64,000 nucleotides of DNA, from assembly GCF_000731675.1 (NCBI RefSeq), contig NZ_JMIT01000001.1, forward strand, positions 867,526 to 931,525, given 5' to 3'. Position 1 is the first letter of the stretch. Each line of letters begins with the position of its first letter. Source of the stretch: Pseudomonas capeferrum (GTDB taxonomy: Bacteria; Pseudomonadota; Gammaproteobacteria; Pseudomonadales; Pseudomonadaceae). The position numbers and the translations under genes are program-made. The notes below the pieces were generated by a model. That model saw nothing but the letters and a program-made list of their open reading frames with translations, did no database searches and was not told where the DNA came from. Positions 32,181 to 41,100 of the stretch are shown here, in pieces.

Positions 32181-35100
32181 GCATCAACCAACTACTGGCA
32201 ACACTGACGGCCAAAAACGTGCAGCTGGCGCTGAAGGACGGCCAGCTGGCCGTCCAGGGCAACCGCCAGGCCTTGACCGACGCCACACTGGTGGCGCAAC
32301 TGCGCGAGCACAAGCCGGCGCTGGTGGCGATGATCGAGCGCGGCGAGTACGTGGCCGTGAGACAGGGCGCGGTGCAGGTGCCGGCAAACCTGATCGCGCC
32401 TGGCTGCACACGCATCACCCCGCAAATGCTCAACCTGATCGACCTCGACCAGGACACCCTCGATGGCATCGTTGCCTGCATCCCCGGCGGCGCGGCCAAT
32501 GTGCAGGACATCTACCCGCTGGCACCCTTGCAGCAGGGCATGTTGTTCCACCATGCCAGCGCCACCGACAGCGACCCTTACGTGATGCAGGCGCGTTTCG
32601 TGTTCGCCAGCGAAGCACGCCTGCAGGCGTTCGCCGAGGCCCTGCGCGGGGTGATCGCCCGCCACGATATCCTGCGCACCTCGGTGCACTGGGAAGGGCT
32701 GGAAACACCGGTACAGGTGGTGTGGCGCCGTGCCGACCTGCAAGTGGCGACACTGCCCGCCAGCGACCCCCAGCGCGGCATGCTCGACTTGACCCAGGCG
32801 CCGCTGATCCGCCTGCTGCGTGAGGCCCCAGAGGCCGATGGCGCATTGAGTGCCACCCTGCAGTTTCATCACATCGCCATGGACCACAGTGCCCTGGAGG
32901 TGGTGCGCCACGAACTGATCGCGTTTCTGGCGGGCGAGGGCGAGCGCCTGGGCACGCCGGTGCCGTTTCGCAACTACGTGGCGCAGGCCGTGCTGGGGAT
33001 CAGCGAGGCCGAGCACGAGGCGTTCTTCCGCGACATGCTGGAGGGCATTGATGAATCGACTCTGGCGTATGGCATCCAGGATGTGCAAGGCGTTGGCGAA
33101 GTGCACAACGAGCACTCGCTCGACCTGCCGCTCGCCCTGTGCCAGCAACTGCGCACCCTGGCGCGCAGCCTGGGGGTGAGCGTCGCCAGCGTGTTCCACC
33201 TGGCCTGGGGGCGTGTGCTGGGGGGGCTGACCGGCCGTGAGCAGGTGGTGTTCGGCACGGTACTGATGGGGCGCCTGCAAGGGGCCGAAGCCACTGACCG
33301 GGCGTTGGGGATTTTCATCAACACCCTGCCAGTACGTGTGGACCTGGGCAGCGAGGACCTGGCAACGGCCATTCGCGCCACCCACCAGCGGCTGAGTGCA
33401 TTGATGCGCCACGAACACGCGCCTCTGGCGCTGGCCCAGCGTTGCAGCGGTGTGGCAGCGCCGGCGCCGCTGTTCAATGCCTTGCTCAACTACCGTCACA
33501 GCGCGGTGGACACTACCCAACCACGCCGCGCAGCCCTGGCGGGTATCGACATCGTCGAGTCCGCCGAGGCCACCAACTACCCGTTGACCCTGAGCGTCGA
33601 TGACCTGGGTGAGGGCTTTCGCCTGACCTTGCTGGCCAGTGCCGAGGTCCCGGCGCAGCGCGTCTGCGGCTATTTGCAGCAGGTCCTTGAAGGCCTGTTG
33701 CAGGCCCCTCAGGCAGCGGTCACGGCGCTTGCCATGCTGCCTGACAGCGAGCGCCAGGAACTGCTGGAAACGTTCAACGATTACCCGGCCAGCTACGAAC
33801 GGCAGCTGGCGCTGCACCAGCGCATCGCACAACTGGCCGAGCAGTACCCTGACCACGTTGCCGCCACCTGCGCCGGCGCGTGCCTGACTTACGCCGCGCT
33901 CAACCGCCAGGCCAATGCCCTTGCGCAGCACCTGATCAGCCTGGGGGTGCGGCCCGATGACCGTGTCGCCGTGGTCGCCCGGCGCAGCCTGGAGACGCTG
34001 GTTGGCTTGTTGGCTGTGCTCAAGGCAGGGGCGGGCTACGTGCCGGTAGACCCGGCCCACCCGGATGAGCGCGTGCACTACCTGCTCAGCGACAGCGGCC
34101 CGGTGGTGGTACTGACGCAACAGGCATTGCAGGCGCGCCTGGGGCCCGTTGAGGTGCCGGTGCTGCTGCTGGACCAGCCGGGCTGGCCCGCCTGCGACAG
34201 CAACCCCCTTGTGCCCGGCCTGGATGCAAGCAACCTGGCCTATGTGATCTACACCTCGGGCTCGACCGGTCAGCCCAAGGGGGTGATGGTCGAGCACCGC
34301 ACGGTCAACAACCTGGTCGACTGGCATTGCCGCGCCTTTGACCTGTGCCCTGGCCGGCACACGTCGAGCCTGGCCGGCTTTGGTTTCGATGCCATGGCCT
34401 GGGAAGTCTGGCCGGCGTTGTGTGCCGGGGCTACGTTGCACCTGGCGCCAGCATCCCAGGGCAACGAAGACCTCGACGCCATGCTCGCCTGGTGGCAGGC
34501 ACAGCCGCTGGACGTCAGTTTCCTGCCCACGCCGGTGGCCGAATACGCCTTCAATCACCAGCTCGAACACCCGACTTTGCGCACTCTGTTGATCGGCGGC
34601 GACCGCCTGCGCCAGTTCAACCGCACCCAGCGCTTTGCCGTGGTCAACAATTACGGCCCCACTGAAACCACCGTGGTGGCCAGCTCTGGCGTGTTGGAGC
34701 CCGGCGCGGCGCTGCACATCGGCCGGCCGGTCGACAACGCGCGCCTGTATGTCCTCGACGCCCATCAGCAACCTGTCGCGCTGGGCGTGCCAGGGGAGCT
34801 TTACATTGGCGGTGCCGGGGTCGCCCGGGGCTACCTGAACCGCCCGGCATTGACCGCCGAGCGCTTCCTTGACGACCCCTTCGTCGCCACGGCCGGCGGG
34901 CGTATGTACCGCACGGGCGACCTGGTGCGCTGGTTGCCCGACGGCACCCTGGACTACCTGGGGCGCAACGACGACCAGGTCAAGATCCGCGGCGTACGCA
35001 TCGAACTGGGCGAAATCGAAAGCCGCCTGAGCGCCTTGGCCGGCATCGATGAGGCGGTGGTGCTGGCCCGCGAGGACCAGCCCGGCCAGCCACGGCTGGT

Positions 35101-38100
35101 GGCTTACTTCACCGCCCAGGCCGACGTCAAGCCGCTCACCCCCGAAGGCCTGCGTGCCCAGTTGCAGGCGCACTTGCCCGAATACATGGTGCCGGTGGCG
35201 TTCGTCGCGCTGCAGGCGTTGCCGCTGACTGCCAATGGCAAACTCGACCGCCGGGCATTGCCCCAGCCTGACCGCTCGGCATTGTTCGAGCAGGGTTACG
35301 AGGCCCCCGAGGGCGAGCTGGAGCAGGCCCTGGCGCACGTGTGGGCCGAGCTGCTGCAGGTCGAACGCGTCGGCCGTCGCGACCATTTCTTCAGCCTTGG
35401 CGGCCATTCCTTGCTGGCCATGCGCATGGTCTCCCAAGTGCGCGTGCGCCTGGGCGTCGAGCTGAGCCTGAGCGAACTGTTCGCCAACCCGGAGCTGGCT
35501 GCGGTGGCCGACGTGCTGGCCAAGGCCGTGCGCAGCGAGCTGCCGGCGATATGCCCGGTGCCGCGCGATGCGCCGCTGCCAATGTCGTTTGCCCAGCAGC
35601 GGTTGTGGTTTCTGGCGCAGATGGACGGCGGCAACCAGGCTTACAACGTGCCGATGGCCCTGGTCCTGCGCGGGCCACTGGACGCGGATGCCCTCGAGAC
35701 TGCATTGCTGCGGATCATCGAGCGCCACGAAACCTTGCGCAGCCGCTTCGTGCCGCGTGATGCCAGTGCCGAGGTGGTGTTTGCCGCCACAGCGGGTGGC
35801 GAGTGGTTCCAGCGCGAAGACATTGGCGCCGATGCCCTGCCAGCCCGCTTGCATGAAGCGGCCAGTGCACCGTTCGACCTGGCCCACGGGCCGTTGCTGC
35901 GGGCGTGTCTGCTGCGCCTGGGCGCCGAGCATCATGTGCTGGCCCTGGCCGTGCACCACATCGTCGCCGACGGCTGGTCGCTGGGTGTGCTCACGCACGA
36001 GTTGAGCGCGCTGTACACCGCCATCTGCCAAGGCAGGGATGAACCACTGCCGGCGTTGGCCATTCAGTATGGCGATTACGCCGTTTGGCAGCGCCGCTGG
36101 CTATCCGGCGCCCAGTTGCAGCGCCAGGCCGATTACTGGCGCCAGGCCCTGGACGGCGTGCCCAGCCTGCTCAAGCTACCCAGCGACCGCCCACGCCCCG
36201 AGCGCCAGGACTTTGCCGGGGCAAGCCTGCCACTGCAGCTGGAGCCACGCCTGGCGGCGGGCCTGCGCACCCTGGCCCAGCGTCATGGGGTGACGCTGTA
36301 CATGGCCGTGCTCAGCGCCTGGGCTGGCGTGCTGTCGCGGTTGTCCGGCCAAGCTGAGGTGGTGATCGGTTGCCCTGTAGCGGGCCGCGGCCGAGCCGAG
36401 CTGGAGCCCTTGGTGGGCTTGTTCGTCAATACCCTGGCCGTGCGCATCGACACTGCAACAGCACCGACAGCGCACGACCTGCTAGAGCAGGTGCGCGCGC
36501 GTGTACTGGACGCCCAGGCGCACCAGGACTTGCCGTTCGAACAGGTGGTGGAAATCGTTCGCCCGCTGCGCAGCCTGGGCCATACGCCGTTGTTCCAGGC
36601 CACCCTGAACTGGCAGGCCACCGAGGGTGCCGCCTTGCAGTTGCCGGGCCTGCAACTGGAAGCCGTGGCCCAGGCTGGCCAGGTGGCCAAGTTCGACCTG
36701 ACGCTGAACCTTGGCGAGCATGGCGACAACTTGCGTGGCAGCCTCGACTACGCCACTTCGCTGTTCGACGAAGCCACCGTGCGGCGCTATGTGGGCTACT
36801 TCGAGACGTTGATGTGGGCCATGATCGATAACGATCAACAGCCACTGGCGCAGGTGCAGCTGGTTGGCGACGCAGAACGTCAGGCCTTGCTGAATGGCTT
36901 CAATGCCACCCAGCGCGACTACCCCCGCGAATGTGCGGTGCAGCGCTTGTTCGAACAGCGCGTGGCCCGCCACCCGCTGGCACTGGCGGCGGTGCATGGC
37001 GACCAGGCCGTGGACTACGCCACGCTTAATGAACGCGCCAACCGCCTGGCGCATTACCTGAAGGGCACCGGTGTGGCGCCGGGCGCCTGCGTTGCGGTGC
37101 TGTTGCCGCGCTCGTTGCAACTGCTGGTGGCGCAGCTGGCAGTGCTCAAGTGTGGTGCGGTCTATGTACCGTTGGACATCCATGCCCCCGCCGATCGCCA
37201 GGCGTTCGTGGTCGAGGACTGCCAGGCCGCCGCAGTGCTGACGCTTGCCGCTACGCCAGTCGATCTTGCGGTGCGGCGTGTGAACCTCGACCAACTGTCA
37301 CTCGACGACCAGCCCGGCCACAACCCTGGGCTGGCCCAGGACGCTGGGAGCACGGCCTATGTGATGTACACCTCCGGCACCACCGGCAAACCCAAGGGCG
37401 TTTGCGTCACGCACCGGGGCATCGCGCGGCTTGTGCTGAACGACAGCTTTGCCGAATTGACGGCGGGCGACCGTATCGCCTTCGCCTCCAACCCGGCATT
37501 CGATGCCAGCACCCTGGAGGTCTGGGGCGCACTGCTCAACGGCGGGCAGGTGCGGGTGATCGATCACCACACGCTGGTCGATCCGCAGCGTTTCGCGGCG
37601 GCGCTGGTGGACCAAGGCATCACCGTACTGTTCCTGACCACGGCGCTGTTCAACCAGTACGTGCAACTGATCCCCGAGGCCTTGGCGCTGCTGCGCGTGT
37701 TGATCAGCGGCGGTGAGCGTGCAGAGCCCGCGGCCTTCCGTACGCTGCTGCAGAAGGCGCCTGGGTTGCGCCTGGTCAATGGCTACGGGCCGACCGAAAC
37801 CACCACCTTCGCGGTCACTTTCGAAGTGCATGAACTGGCGCCGAACGCGCCTCAGGTGCCGATTGGCCGGCCTATCGGCAACACCCAGGTGTATGTGCTG
37901 GACGCCTGGCAGCAACCCGTGCCGCAGGGGGTGGTCGGTGAGCTGTACATCGGCGGTGACGGTGTGGCCCTGGGCTACCTGAATCGCCCGGAACTGACGG
38001 CGCAGCGTTTCATCGATGACCCGTTCAGCCAGCAACCCGGTGCCAGGCTGTACCGCACCGGCGACCTGGTGCGCTGGCAGCCTGACGGCCAATTGGAGTG

Positions 38101-41100
38101 CCTGGGGCGCAATGACGACCAGGTCAAGATCCGCGGCTACCGGATCGAGCTGGGTGAAATCGAGCAGCAGTTGGCCTTGGCACCGGGGGTTGGCGAGGTG
38201 GTGGTGATGGCCGTGCCTGGCGAACAGGGGCCGCTGCGGCTGGTGGCCTGGTTCACCCGGCTCGAGGCAGCGCTGCAGGCCACAGAGCTGCGCGCGTTCC
38301 TGCGTGGCCGCTTGCCGGAATACATGGTGCCGAGCGCCTTTGTCGCGCTGCCACGGATGCCGCTGAACAACAACGGCAAGGTCGATCGCCAGGCCTTGCC
38401 GGCACCGGGGCCCCAGGACCTTGCGCTGACGGCTTACGAGGCGCCGGAAGGCGAGCGCGAGCAGGCGTTGGCCACGCTGTGGGGCGAACTGCTGCAACTG
38501 CAGAGCGTCGGGCGCCAGGACCGCTTCTTCGAACTGGGGGGCCATTCGTTGCTGGCGATGCGCATGGTGGCCCAGGTTCGCCAACGCCTGGGCCTTGAGC
38601 TGGCCCTGGGTGATCTGTTCGCCGATGACAGCCTGGCGGCGGTTGCGGCGCGCCTTGCCCATGACGGCAATGCGTTGCCGGCTATCCAGCCGGGCCCACG
38701 CCAGGGTGCCTTGCCGCTGTCGTTCGCCCAGCAGCGGCTGTGGTTTTTGGCGCAGATGGAGGAGGCCAGTGCGGCCTATCACATTCCGCTGGCCCTGCGC
38801 TTGCAGGGCCGCCTGGACTGCGCGGCGCTGGAGCGGGCCTTGCGGCGCCTGGTCGAGCGCCATGAGAGTTTGCGCAGCCATTTTGTGAAGCGGGACGGCG
38901 AGCCGCAGGTGGTACTGGCCAGCGGCAGCGATGGCTTCCAGCTTGGTTGGGAAATCTGCAATGGGCTGGATGAGCTAGCGCTGGCGGCGCTGATTCGCGA
39001 GGAGGCCGGCCGACCCTTCGCCCTGGCCAGGGACTTGCCGGTACGGGCGCGCATGCTGCAGCTCGCCCCGGACCACCATGTGCTGTTGCTGACCTTGCAT
39101 CATCTGGTGGCCGACGGCTGGTCGCTGGCCGTGTTGGTACGCGAGTTGGGGGCGCTGTACCAGGCTTTCGGCAGCGGTGGCGACGACCCGTTGCCAGCCT
39201 TGCCTGTGCAGTACATCGACTATGCCCTGTGGCAGCGGCGCTGGCTGAGCGGCGATGCGCTGCGCCAGCAGGCCGATTACTGGGTCGGCCAGTTGGCCGG
39301 GGCACCGGCGCTGATCAGCCTGCCCTGGGACCACCCACGGCCCGAGCGCCAGCAGTATGCCGGTGGCAGCGTCGCGGTGTGCCTGGAGCCGCGCTTGAGC
39401 CGCGACCTGAAAGCGCTGTGCCGGCGCCATGGTGTGACGCCTTACATGCTGTTCATGGCGGCCTGGGCGGTGCTGTTGAGCCGGCTTGCCGGCCAGGACG
39501 AAGTGGTGATCGGCTCGCCCGTGGCCAACCGCAGGCAAGCGGAAGTGGATGGCCTGGTCGGCATGTTCGTGAACGCCATGGCGTTGCGCGTGCAGACTTC
39601 GGATGCACCGGATGTCGCCACGTTGCTGGCCAGGGTCAAGGCCGTGGTGCTGGCCGGGCAGGCGCACCAGGACCTGCCGTTCGAGCAGGTGGTCGAGCTG
39701 CTGCGCCCACGCCGCAGCCTGGCGCATACGCCGCTCTACCAGGCCACCCTGGACTGGGACGCCAGCCCGGAGCGGCAGGCGCTGCAGTTGGCGGACCTGG
39801 CGGTGAGCGCAGTGGGTGGGCCGGCATGCATTGCCAAGTTCGACCTGAGCCTGAGCCTGGGCGAGGCTGGCGAAGGCTTTGCCGGCGGTATCGTCTACGC
39901 GACAGCCCTGTTCGAGCGGGCCACCATCGAGCGTTATGCGGGGTATTTCGAACAGTTACTGTGGACCTTCGTTGAAAGTGATCGGGCCATCCCTGCCCAT
40001 ACCGGGTTGCCCGATGCCGATGAGCGCAAGCGGTTGCTGCAGGGCTTCAACGATACTGCGGTGGCTTACGACCTTGAGCAGACCCTGCATGGGCTGATTG
40101 AAGCTCAGGTCGTGCGCACACCGGATGCGGTTGCAGTGCGGGCCGAGGAAGGCACGCTCAGCTACCGCGAGTTGAATGAACAGGCCAACCGCCTGGCGCA
40201 TCACTTGATCGCGTTGGGCGTGAAGTCTGATGATCGGGTGGCGATCTGCGTCGAACGTGGGCTGTCGATGGTGGTTGGCCTGTTGGCCATCCTCAAGGCG
40301 GGCGGCGCCTATGTGCCGGTGGACCCGGATTACCCGACCGAACGCGTGCGCCACATGCTGAGCGACAGCGCGCCAGTGGCGGTGCTGGTGCACAGCGCTA
40401 CGCGCCACGTACCGGAGGCGGTCCGGCTTATTGATCTGGACCAGCCAACCTGGAACGCGCAGCCTTCCAGCAACCCGGTAGTTCCTACGTTGACCCCACG
40501 TCATCTGGCCTATGTGATCTACACCTCTGGCTCCACCGGCTTGCCGAAGGGTGTGATGAACGAGCACGCCGGTGTGGTCAACCGCCTGCTGTGGATGCAG
40601 GACGCCTACAACCTCGGCGCAGACGATGTGGTCTTGCAAAAGACCCCATTCAGCTTCGACGTGTCGGTGTGGGAGTTCCTCTGGCCGCTGCAAACCGGCG
40701 CACGCCTGGTCATGGCTCGCCCCGGTGGCCATCGCGATCCGGAGTACCTGCGTCAGGTGATCCGCAGCGAAGGCGTCACCACCTTGCACTTCGTGCCATC
40801 GATGCTGGATGTGTTCCTTGCTCATGGCGACGCTTCGGCAGATGCCCTCAAGCGCGTGCTGTGCAGCGGTGAAGCCTTGCCGGGCAGCCTGGTACGGCGT
40901 TTCCACGCGCAGTTGCCAACGGTCGAGCTGCATAACCTGTATGGCCCGACAGAAGCGGCGGTGGACGTCAGCGCCTGGCATTGCATGACGGCGCCGGACA
41001 ACACCCCAATCGGCAAGCCCATCGCCAACACCACGCTGTACGTGCTCGATACGCTGGGCCAGCCGGTACCGCAAGGCGTCGCTGGCGAGCTGTTCATCGG

